DNA of 64,000 nucleotides, taken from assembly GCA_022606425.2 (NCBI GenBank), contig JAHDVF020000876.1:1-64000 (forward strand), read 5' to 3'. This DNA comes from Lepidostoma basale (lineage: Eukaryota; Arthropoda; Insecta; Trichoptera; Lepidostomatidae). Of this stretch, positions 43,263-54,800 are shown piece by piece (within the stretch, counting starts at the first letter, position 1; the number at the start of each line of letters is the position of its first letter). The notes beneath the pieces are model-generated. The model was not told the origin of the DNA. It was given only the letters and a program-made list of their open reading frames with translations, and did no database searches. Position numbers and translations under genes: made by a program.

Positions 43263-43831
43263 GAGTGTCCATTTCTAACATTGTGGTGTCCACCCCGCAT
43301 TGCATTTGTCACGAGTCATGATATTAAAATGTTGAGTTCATTAATTGGAACACATATGCAGTCCCAGTCCTTCCCTGTCCAAGGGCATTAATATTTCCTC
43401 GGGCACATTGGGCGCCCCGCTGCCATATGCCAGGGGGGAGGGGAACCGATCGCGCCATACACCAAGAACTAGAGGTAAAAATACATTCAAATAAATAAGT
43501 GCTGGAACTAGGGCCGCCTCGATTATTAAAACAGATCTCTGGACTGAGAAGGATTCATCATTGAACACGATACATGCTATCGTCTCGAAACTATTTTAAG
43601 CTTACGTAAATTATCAATTTCTATTCGTTAGGTATCGCGGGTGAATGGATCTCATTTCATATAGAACAACAAATAACTAATTGATTATTGTAAAGCAATT
43701 AACTATAAAATTATGTTAATAATAATAATATGCTAACTAATTAAACATTGAACCATATAAATCCTCAAATGAATAAATGCTGCAGCAAGATTAATTTTTA
43801 GTGCATCAAATTTGTCCATATAACATCAATG
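43263..43831. other. No gene recognised
   Basis: A frame at 43341-43568 (-) is unrecognised. The end (43823-43831, ACATCAATG) is the target duplication of the next LINE-A copy. Confidence 0.4.
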
Positions 43832-44289
43832 ACTGGCAGAAGAAGGATGAGAGTAGGATAAATGCGGTAGAGATGAGGTCCCTAAGACGTATGTGTGGTA
43901 GAACGATATACGACAGAATCTCAAATGCTGATATAAGAAAGGAATGTAGAGCGGAAGAAGGTATTATGAACAAAATTATGAAAGGATCGCTGCGTTGGTT
44001 CGGACATATGGAACGCATGGATGGAGAAAGACTGGTTGAGAAAGTATACGTTAATGATGTAAATGGGGTATGAAGTCGAGGCAGACCGAGGAAAACATGG
44101 CTTGACCAAATTAATCAAATTTTAAAGGTTGGTCATGCTAGAAGTCGGCGGAATCGACGTACGTGTATGACTCGTTGTATGAATGTGGAGGAAGCTAGAG
44201 AGGTTTGCCAGGATAGGGTAGTGTGGCGGTCCATTCTCTCTGCCTACCCCTGCGGGGAAACGGCGTGATGGTTTGTTTGTTTGTTTTGT
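43832..44289 (+). mobile_element. LINE-A, short 5'-truncated insertion with TSD
   Basis: 458 bp flanked by ACATCAATG at 43823-43831 and 44290-44298. Reads WQKKDESRINAVEMRSLRRM, then RWFGHMERMDGERLVEKVYV, and ends in GTTT repeats. Its protein sequence is almost the same as that of the long copy at 16190-18760, so the two are sister copies of one recent subfamily. Confidence 0.9.
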
Positions 44290-44298
44290 ACATCAATG

Positions 44299-44715
44299 CT
44301 TTATCGACTTCACTGGCTAAGGTTACCTGAGCGAATCGATTATAAACTGTGTCTATTGTTCACAAGGCCTTACATGCACGAGCGCCCCACTACCTCACAG
44401 AACTTTGCAAGCTAATTGATCAAAACCCTCGGCAGTCAACTCTACGATCCTCGAAGGAAGAAGCAACACACAAACTTCTCGTCCCGCGGCGCCAAGGAGC
44501 TTCAAACTTCGCGGATCGCGCTTGTGGCATCGCGGGACCGACGGCGACGGCGTGGAACAGGCTGCCCTACAATATCCGCAATCAGGACGACGAAGGAGTG
44601 TTCAGAAGCTCTCTTAAAACTTTTCTTTTTAAGAGAAGCTTTCCGGACGAAGAGCGCCCTTGAAGTGAATCTTTCACAAAAATGGCGCTATACTATCATC
44701 ATCATCATCATGAGC
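44299..44715 (+). pseudogene. LINE-C reverse-transcriptase C-terminus
   Basis: Reads RIDYKLCLL, then VHKALHARAPHYLTELCKLI (44349 frame), LVPRRQGASNFADRA, WNRLPYNIRN and VFRSSLKTFLFKRSF, the classic CR1/L2 terminal region. The 3' hairpin (AGCGCCCTTGAAGTGA..TCAC..GGCGCT) and an ATC tail follow at 44652-44711. One frame change separates the RIDYK part from the rest. RT core absent. Confidence 0.8.
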
Positions 44716-45071
44716 TTCAATAAAAATATAATCGACGCGTAAAAATACGTGTTTTGTAATAAATTTCAAATGGTGAATTTTTTTTATTAGCATCAACAAT
44801 TGCATTTTGAAAATGTTTATAATTATATTCATTAAATATGTACATACCTATCGGAATCCAGTTGGAATCTAACTTGAGTTTTGTAATAGAAAGTAATTTT
44901 GGGAGAAATATTATCCAGTGTAATACACATTCTATCTTTATGTGTTTTAAAAGCTAGGGTCGAAACGCGATTATTAAATTTGTATAATTTTTTTATTCAA
45001 TAGAAAATAAGTATGCGACATTCGATAAGAATCTTTGAGTAGATAGGAAAACTAAAAACCAAAAATCAGGT
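44716..45071. other. AT-rich, no gene seen
   Basis: Nothing recognised. Confidence 0.4.
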
Positions 45072-45310
45072 AGACTAACTAACCATCACGCAGTCTCTCC
45101 GAAGGGGTAGGCAGAAAGAATGGACTACCACACTTTAACCGATGCGGCACTCCATTCTTTTCTTTTCGCCCTAGCGGGAAACGCGGTGTGACGGGTTGCG
45201 AACCTCATCGCCACCAATACGCATCTCCCGCACACACTTAGTAACTAAAACGTCCACAAAATAAATCATGTAAAATACAATGATATAAAATAAAAATAGA
45301 CGAATCTACC
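45072..45310 (-). mobile_element. Non-autonomous unit with LINE-A 3' tail
   Basis: Minus-strand match to 12610-12881, including GATGAGGTTCGCAACCC and the AGTCCATTCTTTCTGCC..GTTA end, and the AT-rich head (TATCATTGTATTTTACATGA). Confidence 0.65.
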
Positions 45311-45704
45311 TATACAAGTATATTTATAAAATGCAACCTCGCATTATCAACAAGATATAGAATTTCTATTGGAACGTAGTTGTCGCCGAAGTTCTCAATG
45401 TTGATATAATAAATAAAGAGTCTTCACTTTTCTTATGCCTTGAGATGAAAGCAGCGCTTTATAAATTAAACAAATGTATTATTATTGTTAAATAAACAAG
45501 TAATATATAACTGTGATAAAGAATGTGAATTTATCATTACTGTCCAATTGTCAAAAGCCGAGAATTAAATGTAACTTTTGTAGAAAGCAATAACTTTGAG
45601 GAATGACATTATTAGTTTATGAAAATACTTTGTATTATACTACAGAATAATTTATTTAAGTTCTAGCTGGGTTCACTTACCGGAGCAGTAAAATAATGTT
45701 TTAT
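45311..45704. other. AT-rich, no gene seen
   Basis: Nothing recognised. Confidence 0.4.
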
Positions 45705-46075
45705 TGACTTGATGAAGCTTGCCCAGAAAAATAAAAATCTTTTCATGAGAATATCACAAAAATTGGTATCACTCAGCAGAGTTGAAGAGAATAGGCACAT
45801 GTTGAACACCATAGAGGAGAGGGGCGCGAGATGGATTGGTCATGTGTTGCGACACAAATGTTTCCTGCATGATGTATTGGAGGGAATGGTCGAGCGATCG
45901 ATTGGCAGAGAACGACCTCGCCAGGAGTACCTAGACCAGATTTGCCGAGATATGGGTTACACCTCTTATGTGGAGTTGAAGAGAGTTGCCGAGGACCGAG
46001 CGGAGTGGGAGATGAGATGCGTCGCCCTACTGCAGACCAATCTTTAGATTGAGACTGGAGAAGAAGCTTGAAAAT
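45705..46075 (+). mobile_element. LINE-B-type C-terminus
   Basis: Frame 45709-46047 (112 residues) reads HMLNTIEERGARWIGHVLRH then KCFLHDVLEGMVE, GRERPRQEYLDQICRDMGYT and LKRVAEDRAEWEMR..LLQTNL. This is the post-RT end of an RTE-like LINE, followed by GAGAAGAAG. It is open but has no RT domain. Confidence 0.8.
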
Positions 46076-46678
46076 TAGAAAAATTACACCCATTACTATT
46101 TACCACCGTTGGGATCATCAAATTAAATCTAGAAAGTAAAGTCGGTTAAGATGGAGCAAAAGAATGGAGATGTGTCGACTCAAACTGATGGTATCCGATG
46201 CTATTGGTATTAATACGGTCCGTAGCACCTAGCCAGGCTCATACCTCTACATCCTGAACAAATAAAGAACTGACGTGGCAACACACAGCAATGCTTGACC
46301 CATCAAATTTAATGTCAAATATTACTCAACATAAAACCGAAAAGGTTTAACCACACATGGTCATGTCCACAAAGAGCTAAACACTTATTATTGCATTATA
46401 CTTATCTAAATTCCCCGACAGTACAGTACTAAATTGATGTGCCTAAATGTACTCTAATGTGTAGTCATTCGCATGCAATCATCCCCAAAACATTGGTTTA
46501 AGAAGAAACTACAAGACACAAAATTACCCAAGATCCCAAGAAACATCATTCAACCAAATGTGATACTCCACATTTATTGTTGAAGTTGATTTTATGCTTA
46601 TACATAGTCATAACCATATTTATAGAAAGCCTGCTAAATTGTTATGGTATTCTTGGTGTGTGTAAAGAATTATTATTG
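46076..46678. other. No gene recognised
   Basis: 46490-46570 shares ACCCAAGATCCCAAGAAACA with 54290-54310, the outer palindromic element in GNL1. Otherwise unassigned. Confidence 0.4.
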
Positions 46679-46689
46679 AAATAAGCTAA

Positions 46690-46949
46690 TTAACTGTTTA
46701 AATAAAATAAATAATTAAAAACTTTGTTATAAATATCACAATTAATTATATTTTGTCATAACAGCTGTTTCGCTAACTGATGTTAGCATCATCAGGTCTT
46801 ACAATCAACTGAAAGTTAAGCTAAGGTGTCAGCCAAACAGCTGTCGCGACAAAATATAATCAATTGTGATATTTTTAACAAAGTTTTATATTTAAACAGT
46901 TGATAATGTTGAAATATCAATGTGTTTCCACCAAAACAATGGATTATCT
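46690..46949 (+). mobile_element. Short palindromic element, hammerhead-like core
   Basis: 260 bp from TTAACTGTTTAA to GGATTATCT, flanked by an exact 11-bp duplication AAATAAGCTAA (46679-46689, 46950-46960). The centre is an inverted repeat built on ATATCACAATTgATTATATT. On the minus strand 46762-46795 reads CTGATGA, T, GCTAAC-ATCA-GTTAGC, GAAA, CAGCTG, the order of a hammerhead ribozyme core. Sister copies: 54011-54226 and 60087-60324. Confidence 0.7.
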
Positions 46950-47057
46950 AAATAAGCTAAATTAAACTGAACACTTAAAAAATCCTTATTCATTTTATCA
47001 AAAGAGTAAATAAAATTTAAACACAATTAAACAAAGATTAAATCTAAAATAAATTAC
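46850..47057. repeat. Left arm of a 1.4-kb inverted duplication
   Basis: Reverse complement recurs at 48075-48276, including part of the hammerhead-like element and its right flank (ATTAAACTGAACACTTAAAA, GATTAAATCTAAAAT). Confidence 0.75.
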
Positions 47058-48074
47058 AAATTTTGATATTGAAGGAATCTGTTCTACTAACATGGTTAAG
47101 ACATTCGTATTGGGTAATCTAATAAAGTTTTGCAAGTCTGTGATGAATTGACGAAGTTCAATTGAACTTATAAAAGAAAATAATGGAAAAATACATTTAC
47201 TATTGACATCCTAAATGATGGCCCTGATATTGTTTCCTAATTCCTCTTCGCAGGTTTGCAGCCAAGTCTTGCACCTCGTCCTCCACTGCGTCCTCTTCAG
47301 CTCAACATTAGGGGTCTGTAAATGTAGTCTGCTTTATGCCGAATCCATAAGGCCTGAAGATAGCAGTAACAGATTTTTTTAATGTATCTAAAATTAATTA
47401 AGACTCTTTCTTCTATATTCACCAGCACTTTGTGTTGTGGATTCATATTTGAATAACTTACACACTGAGGAAGAACATGTACAGTTCAAAACATGTTTAT
47501 GAAAAGTGTAAAAAAGTTTTGTGAAAATACAATGTTTTCCAAAAGTTCCTCAAATTTATAGTGGTAGGATTAGTCTCATACACCTAGTTAAACTTTTGTT
47601 CTACTATGCTGGTAACAGCATAACACCGCCTGGAGACAAGGACCCCACCTCTACTCTCATGCTTACTACTGTGTCAGCGAGGCAACACATATTCACCCAC
47701 GCTCTCTCGAATTTGTGTTTGTGTCGAAATCAAAATAAATAACTATCTACCAACCTGTGACTTACATTAACACAACTAAAACCGCATCACAACTAAAAAT
47801 TAATTATGGCTATCTCACATTGCCTGTATGGCATACTTCCATGAATTATATAATAGTACAATCAGTTTTTTAACAATGACTTTAAAAATTCGTTTAGGAC
47901 CCCAATGTCCAAGTATGCATTAATTATTTTAACACATTTAGATCACCGGTGAACTGAGTATAATATCCTAACGTCCAACCAATGAAAACGATAAACTCTC
48001 ATGTCCACGCAGCAGTGTAATATTCTAAAAAATTGTTTACTAATTTAGTTTTTATCCAAGACATTCAGTCATCA
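47058..48074. other. Spacer of the inverted duplication, no gene
   Basis: 47220-47310 (-) reads like AELKRTQWRTRCKTWLQTCE, a possible LINE terminus. Frame 47521-47742 is unrecognised. Confidence 0.35.
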
Positions 48075-48276
48075 GTGACATTTTAGATTTAATCTTTGTT
48101 TAATTATGTTTAAATTTTATTTCTTCTTTTGATAAAATGAATAAGGATTTTTTAAGTGTTCAGTTTAATTAAGCTTATTTAGATAATCCATTGTTTTGGT
48201 GGAAACACTTTGATATTTCAACATTATCAACTGTTTAAATATAAAACTTTGTTAAAAATATCACATTTTATCAAGT
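48075..48276. repeat. Right arm of the inverted duplication
   Basis: Contains AGATAATCCATTGTTTTGGT, the minus-strand 3' end of the hammerhead-like element, plus its flank. Confidence 0.75.
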
Positions 48277-48436
48277 CATCAGTGACTCACTATAAATATA
48301 TGGTAGGATATGCACAAATACTAAAATTACAGGTCTGATAGTGAATAAATAAAAAGCCAACAAAAAGGTGAGAAAAATCTACTTAAAACCCTCTTTAATA
48401 AAGTACGAGACGTTTATGTTGACAATTAGAATATTG

Positions 48437-49932
48437 TTAGGCGTGCATGGCCATTAGTTGAGCGATCTGTTGATTCAGTTCACTGTTTGTCCAGTCCTGC
48501 GAGATATCGTCCAGATGATTGTCGTAGTCCACAAGGTCTTTGAAGGCAGAACTCCTCAGCAGATCCGCGGCACATTTCTGACCGCCGGGCTCTACGCGCA
48601 CCCCTCTCGGGCGCCAGCGGCCCTCCACACAGTGCGATACCTTCAGCGCAGGCTGCTCCAGGCTCAGTGACATCTTGCTGTTGTCTACCAGCGCCAGCAG
48701 GGCAGAGGGGATGAGCTCGGCCATCTTGTCAGCGATGCGCGCCGCCGGGGCCTTGTCGGGAGAGTTGTGCGAGAAGTTGTCGCTGGCCGCATAGTACCCC
48801 ACCAGCCGCAGGCCCGCTGCAGCGCACAGCCCTTCCACCTGCGGGACAAGCACAATAATAATTACTGAGGCCACTAAAATAAAACTAACGAAGCATCTCA
48901 TCCATTTCAGATTATCATAAGCAAAAAAATAACACTTGAAACATGATAATAAGTCATAAATATTTCTTCTTTTTCTCTTCTATTTGTCCTGTCACACCTC
49001 CGTGGTGCATAGGACCTCGAGGAATCTTCTCCACCCGACTCTATCGCATGCCAGATGCCTAACATCATCCCAAGTGAGGCCTGCTGCCTTAACCTCGTCC
49101 TGCAGGGTTCTTCTCCAGGTGGCTCTAGGTCTGCCTCGCTTTCTCTTTCCCCCATAGGGGACCAGTCTAGTGCACCCTGAGCGATGCAGAGTGTAACCGA
49201 TCCTAGCAACTTGTTCTCTAATTGGCTTTTCGCCTGCCATGGTCCAGAGAACGGCATTTGACACTGTTTGGGGCCAATAGATTTTGAATATTGAGCGAAG
49301 GCACTTATTTATAAACACCTGGAGTTTACCAATAACGTCCGCGGTAGACTTCCAAGTCTCCCATCCGTACAGCAGTACGCTTTTAACGCTACTGCTGAAT
49401 ACTTGGAGCTTTAGCTTCCTCGAAATTATACCGGAGCGCCATACATATTTAGTATAATTGCATTAGACGATCAAGAATTTTAAGGCTTCTACCGGTTCGG
49501 CAGCTGCCGAAACGGGTCAAATCCATAAAATCAAGTGGAATCAAACTAAATATATATTATAAAGATTTTTTTTTTTAAATTATTTACAATGAACTACTGC
49601 CAAGAAAATTCAAATAACAACATTAATACCATACATTAACTCACACAGCACTGCAACACATAAGCTATCGTGATAAAAATCACGTAAGGATGAATGACGA
49701 TATGAACTCATGATATTACCTGCGAGAGCGCTATCTCCGCCATGGGAGTCACGCTCAAGCACTGGTGGAACAACGGAATGGCGTCCACCACCTTTATCTT
49801 CTGGCTCTTGTTCCCGTCCTTTGTTTTGTCACTCTCGGCTAACAACACTCCATTCAGTGCACAGTGAGGATATTTAGCGGCGTGCATCATAATCTTGGCG
49901 TAAGATTTACACGAAAATTCCACATCTCCCAT
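48437..49932 (-). CDS. EMC8: ER membrane protein complex subunit 8 (EMC8/9)
   Basis: Two exons: 49720-49932 (71 codons) and 48437-48838 (133 codons plus TAA), joined in phase 0 with a CAG|GTAAT donor and a CCGCAG| acceptor; protein 204 residues, against about 210 in vertebrates. EMC8 is a cytosolic subunit of the EMC, which inserts transmembrane segments at the ER. It has an MPN fold without the JAMM metal site. Family landmarks are SYAKIMMHAAKYPHCALNGV (about 9-28), DAIPLFHQCLSVTPMAEIAL (about 50-69), GLRLVGYYAASDNF, ALLALVDNSKMS and the terminal LVDYDNHLDDISQDWTN. The ATG at 49932 begins the conserved MGDVEFSCKSYAK. The 881-bp intron carries a LINE-B piece. An ATTAAA signal lies about 40 bp past the stop. 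The insect gene may serve for both vertebrate EMC8 and EMC9. Confidence 0.93.
48960..49420 (-). mobile_element. LINE-B-type C-terminus in the EMC8 intron
   Basis: Minus frame 48992-49318 reads FINKCLRSIFKIYWPQTVSN, ARIGYTLHRSG, then RKRGRPRATWRRTLQDEVKA and AGLTWDDVRHLACDRVGWRR. 108 residues stay open. Same strand as EMC8, so it lies sense in the intron. 49330-49420 continues the upstream RT thumb in a broken frame. Confidence 0.85.
49480..49660. repeat. Dispersed repeat in the EMC8 intron
   Basis: GGCTTCTACCGGTTCGGCAG / CTGCCGAAACGGGTC palindrome and TTTACAATGAACTACTGCCA, same family as 31205 and 41500. Confidence 0.6.
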
Positions 49933-50277
49933 AATTAATGTTGGCGATTTGGTACGATGGTATAAAAATATTTATTTGATAACAAGCAAAACGAAAAAAA
50001 CACTATTTTATCAGATGGGCAAATTTAATTGATGAAATGCTTGTGTATCAAGAATAAACGCATTCAATGTTATGTTAACTACATTTGAGTACATTAAACA
50101 TTAAATTAACACTAATTATTACTGAAGTGTCAATGTCAAAGTTTAAAATTGTTGTCTCTGGTTTTAAAAGACAGATTCAATGACGTCTCGAAAACACTTT
50201 TTACCAGGCCGTAATATTGAACTAAATGTGGGGCCGATCTGATCTGACAGCTGTCAAATGTCAAAAAATAACCAACT
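49933..50277. promoter_or_regulatory. EMC8 upstream region
   Basis: Promoter and 5' UTR of EMC8 must lie here on the minus strand. No clear TATA box was seen. A LINE-A stub follows at 50278. Confidence 0.35.
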
Positions 50278-50345
50278 AACCATCACGCCGTCTCCCCGGA
50301 GGGAAAGGCAGAAAGAATGGAACGCCACACTGTTCTGTCCTGACA
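50278..50345 (-). mobile_element. LINE-A 3' stub
   Basis: AACTAACCATCACGCCGTCT, CCCCGGAGGGAAAGGCAGAA, the antisense of the last about 65 bp of LINE-A. Confidence 0.8.
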
Positions 50346-51214
50346 AACTGATATAGCCACATTTTATGGCATACTCGGTGAGATTGCACTAAACAATTTT
50401 AATATGGCATAAAATACGTTTTCTCTCTGAAGGCTTGTTTAAACTTAGTTAAGTTTAATTTTAATTAGTAATAAGACAGTGAAAAAACAATAATAGTGTA
50501 TGAAAAACAATAATAGTGACAATTTTGTGAGTGGCACTTTGGGAGGCGTGATTCCAACCCCCACCCTGCGAGATTTTTTTTCGTCTCGAGAAGCGGCGCA
50601 GAGCTCTTACACCGCGGACTCCGGCGAGGTAACATCTCTCCTGGCGTCGACGGACGGTCGAACGCCGGGGAGATAATCTGAACGAAGAGGAGATCGCGAT
50701 ATACGTGCCGCATGGCGCCAGCTGACAACCTCGTACAGGGCCCATGAAGCCATTACCACCATTGGGGCCTGATGCTGGCCACCGCTGTCGCTATGGAGAC
50801 CCGTGCCCTCCGCGGTCCATCATCCGCGTGATGCTTCTGTGCCGTGCAGCCTCCGGCAGTCCTCGTGCTGGCCAACCCGCCGCGCCGCCACGCCGGCTTC
50901 CGTCAGCGTCGGTCCTTGCCGCAGATCACCGCCTTCGTTAGTTACGTTAGTTTTAATTCGTTGGCCAGCGAATAGTATGTAAGTCCTCTTTAGATCTTAA
51001 GTTATCTTTTTTTGTATGTATTTTTGTGCTTAGTAAATGTAAATTGTAAATAGTAAATATTGGTTTCAATCTCATATCATAATACATCCCGGAGTATATC
51101 TCATATAACATAATGTTAACGTTGGCGAATCACATGGGCAAATGTTGGGAGATTGTTCGAGATCGGGAGTGAAGAATTTCGATAAATTCATTTTTTCACC
51201 CCGTGACACCAACA
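50346..51214. other. GC-rich island, unassigned (LTR-like?)
   Basis: 50500-50940 is GC-rich with frames on both strands (50461-50745 minus, 50744-50941 plus) that have no recognisable domain. Downstream AT-rich text with TTGGTTTCAATCTCATATCA and a CACCCCGTGACACCAACA end resembles solo LTR sequence, but no matching second copy is present, so I do not call one. Confidence 0.25.
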
Positions 51215-51415
51215 TACTACTCCTAACAATACTTCTCTCGTTCTACATTCATACATCTTGTCATGCACGCACGTCGATTTCTCCGACTCCTCACGTGACC
51301 AACATTAAATGTTTGATTGATTTTTATTCTATTTCTAGCTCCGTTCACGTTGTTTACATATACCTTCTTCACCATTCTGTCTTTACTCATTCCTTCCATG
51401 TGTGTTTTATACACG
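51215..51415 (-). mobile_element. LINE-A 3' fragment
   Basis: Plus strand CATCTTGTCATGCACGCACG then TCGATTTCTCCGACTCCTCA and CTAGCTCCGTTCACGTTGTT, antisense of LINE-A (RNRRACMTRCMNVE). The tail is missing. Confidence 0.75.
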
Positions 51416-51507
51416 AAAAGGAACGCTGGTGGAAAGCAGGTCCGACAAGAAACATAATATTATTGCTCCTACTCTAAGCATTATCATTATTTCGGATGGA
51501 AAGGTTT

Positions 51508-51756
51508 CTAGTTACTCTCTCTAAGCCCTTGTGTCCAGTCAGGAGGTGCAAGGCCATCGTCGCATGAATAATGATACTTTGTAGAAGGACATGAGTCGAA
51601 ACCGCGAATGTTCTCGTTTGCGTTTTTTTTCTTCACATTTTCATTCGAGCAAGCATATATTTTAAAGTATATAATGTTGTCTATGATTTGACAGCTCTCT
51701 GTGCTAATAAGACTGTCATTTATTTGAACGGGTATCTGAACTTGTTCTTCGTACAT
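51508..51756 (-). CDS. Small ORF head-to-head with GNL1, unrecognised
   Basis: 82 residues from ATG at 51756 (MYEEQVQIPVQINDSLISTE...), with eight or so acidic and five Cys residues and an end LAPPDWTQGLRESN. I do not recognise a family. Its start lies 44 bp from the GNL1 start on the other strand, which is typical of insect bidirectional promoters and is the main reason to list it. It may be a complete small gene, the first exon of a longer gene, or a chance frame. Confidence 0.35.
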   Translation of the reverse strand: MYEEQVQIPVQINDSLISTESCQIIDNIIYFKIYACSNENVKKKNANENIRGFDSCPSTKYHYSCDDGLAPPDWTQGLRESN

Positions 51757-51800
51757 TGTTTAAAACTTCCCAGTGTTTTAATGATTTCGTTTATTAAATC
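51757..51800. promoter_or_regulatory. Short intergenic gap upstream of GNL1
   Basis: 44 bp between the small minus ORF start and the GNL1 ATG. If both are genes, their 5' UTRs overlap. No core motif seen. Confidence 0.3.
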
Positions 51801-54800
51801 ATGACACAAAGAAGAAAAGTTCCCTTTAGCAATAAAGCAAAAAAACAACAACTTCAAGCCAAGAAGGCCAAAGAACATGTTGGTATGTATAGCGAGTTAT
51901 CACAGTGTTCTCTAGCACTGCAGATATATTCTTATCAGTTAAGAAAGTTTTATTTTTTAACTTTTAGGCCACTTGATAGCTCAAGATGCAAAAATTTCAC
52001 ACCTTCCCACTTCTTCTAAGAAAAACGCAGATCGATACGTTTTGAAGTTTCGCAAAGAATCTAATGAAGAAGTTCAAAAGCGAAAAGAGTTCGCCAGGTA
52101 TGAATATTTTTGATAAATATTTTTTGGATACGAAAATGTTAAAATGAATTATTAACCGGAGCTATTTTATAACAGTCAACATGACAGCATATATTGTTTC
52201 TTTAAAAAGATCCAAGAACCAAGAAGGGAAAAAACAATTTAAAATTTTGGTAGCAGTAAAACATGAAATATTTCGTATTGTAATATATCATACTACAATA
52301 CATATTCATGTTTCAATCTGTGTACTCTTGATTTTGTCCCTTGGTACGGTCAAGTTATCAATAACACCAAAACTAATTTATTAAATATTTTGTCTTTTGC
52401 GAGAAAATATCTCTTCCTTGCATATTCCTGAAAAAGTGTTTATTTTCTTAGTCTACTACCCTACAGATGTTAAACATAATATTGTGCGATCTTTTCAGCG
52501 AACAACTTCAGCCAATTCGGGAGAGCAGTCTGGAGATGAGTGAGGAGGATCTCTTCCCGGAGGGATTGAAGTTCCCCATCAGGCCGCCCTGGAACTATGA
52601 GATGAGTCTTCAGGAACTGGAGATGAGAGAAAACAGATACTTCCTTGTAAGGTTTATTCTCTTCAATATCAATGGTTGCACAATGGATTCACAATCGCTC
52701 GTAGCTGCACAACAAAGATAACATTGCAGACAGAACTAAATATATGTTTTCTCAAAAGAGTAGACAGATATAATAAGTAGAGCAAGCCTGGTTAAATAAC
52801 GAAAGGCAATAAATTCTCAAGTCGTTATTAATTCAATTAATAAAATCAAATGAAGCGATTTCCATTTTTGTAATCTTGAAAACGATACAGTTTTCAAAGT
52901 TGGATAATTCAATGAACGAGACTTTCTGAAGGCACTCAAAACTTTTCATTAATTCTGCCGACACTCACAAAGTTGTCGGAGACTCGAATAATAAATCTTG
53001 CCGTTCCGTCTTATTGATGAAATTCAATTTGAAGTTATTTCAAATCATCAATATTCTTCATCAATTACCTATTATTATTCTTACTTCATTTACCTCTCTG
53101 TTCTCCGCATAGCCGAGTAGAAGTTTCCCCCGGTCATCTCCTTAATCTGGTCACACACAGCAATAACCTCTAAACAGTTGTTATTTGTACAATCCAATGA
53201 TAAGTTGTTGCTATTTTTCAGGAATTTATTAAAGATTTGGATAAAAGATTTGGCGATGAACTCAGTCATTATGAAGAAAATCTAGAAACATGGCGGCAGC
53301 TCTGGAGAGTACTGGAAATGTCCGACGTTCTCTTAGTCATTGTGGATATAAGATTCCCCGTATGTTTATTATTTATTTTTTAATCTGTATAACTTTTGTT
53401 TTTGTTTTATGTAAATGTCTGCCTATTTGTTAATTTTTTCTTTACATTGTTACAGAATTTACTATTCCCTCCGATGATCTACGATTACGTTGTGAAAGAA
53501 AAGAAAGAGATTCTGTTAATTCTGAACAAGATAGACCTGGCGCCTCCGCCGGTGGTGGCAGCTTGGATGAACCATTTTCAAACCCGATATCCCAAACTTC
53601 ACATTATTCTGTTCACTTCTTTTCCAGGATACAATCTTTATGGACAACATCAAAACAAAGCGGGTAAATATTAATGAATTCAGCTGTCTTTGAAGAAGTA
53701 ATGTAATAGTAAAGTAGTGTCAAGGGCCCAAATGTTGTCTATTAATATTTTAGTGTTTTATGGTAAATATAAAATTTGCTTATGTAATACAATAAAATTG
53801 GTATATTCTATATTTTTATGTATCTAAGGAAAAATATTTTATATCAATGTTATGTAAAATAATTGTATAAATTTTCACGGTTAGTAGCAATATGTTTTGG
53901 TTATCCATAATCTAAGTTAGCAATAATCTTGGGTACATCCATGAAACTCATCTTCCTCGACTGACGTTTCAGAGATCGTTGTAGTCTCCATCTTCAGTTG
54001 TTAATCATAATTAAGACACTGTTATATAATATCACAATTGATTTAATTTCTTATGAAATGTTAGCATCATCAGGTGTTATCATCAGTGCTAACATTGGTT
54101 AGCGAAACATCTGTCGCGACAATTTCATAAGAAATCAAATCAATTGTGATATTATATAAGTGTTTTAATTAAACAGTTAATAATGTTGAAATATCAAAGA
54201 TTTTCTGCCAAAACAATGGATTATCTAATCATAACTACCCTGAAGATGCAGACTGTAACAAACCAATAAGTCGGTTGAGAAAGAAAAGTTTCAAGAATAT
54301 ACCCAAGATCCCAAAAAACATATCTGTTATGTAAATTCGGTACTTATCTGGCAAAAGGTCCCAAATGCATATAAATTGTGTTTATTTGAAGATATTATCC
54401 CTTCCATCAACTCCCTCAATTTGTTGTATTTGTTGCTTAATAACCCTCGAGGTATTAGTAAATAATGATATAAATTTCAGGTTTACAAAAGCGACGGAGA
54501 AGAGGGAAACTTCGCATGTCGGCCGAAGCGGCCCAGCAGCTGTACGAAGCTTGCCATAAGATTGTCGGCGAACATGTAGACCTCACTTCCTGGAAGAATA
54601 AAATAATCGAAGAGTCCAACAGAGAATTTGATGATGTAGAAATAGAAGAAACAATCACTAAAAAGGAAGACACGGGCTACTACAAGGGAGAAAAATATAA
54701 CAATGGTATCCTCACCATAGGTTGTGTCGGGCAACCGAATGTGGGGAAATCATCCATCATAAACGCATTGATGGGGAACAAAGTTGTGTCTGTTTCAAAA

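Noticed and set aside
48839..48901. Start of EMC8 exon 2 read as a signal peptide (MRCFVSFILVASVIIIVLVP)
   Set aside because: This is intron sequence translated through the acceptor; the conserved N-terminus lies in the exon at 49720-49932 and joins in phase 0.
50461..50941. GC-rich protein-coding exon
   Set aside because: Frames exist on both strands with low-complexity composition and no recognisable motif.
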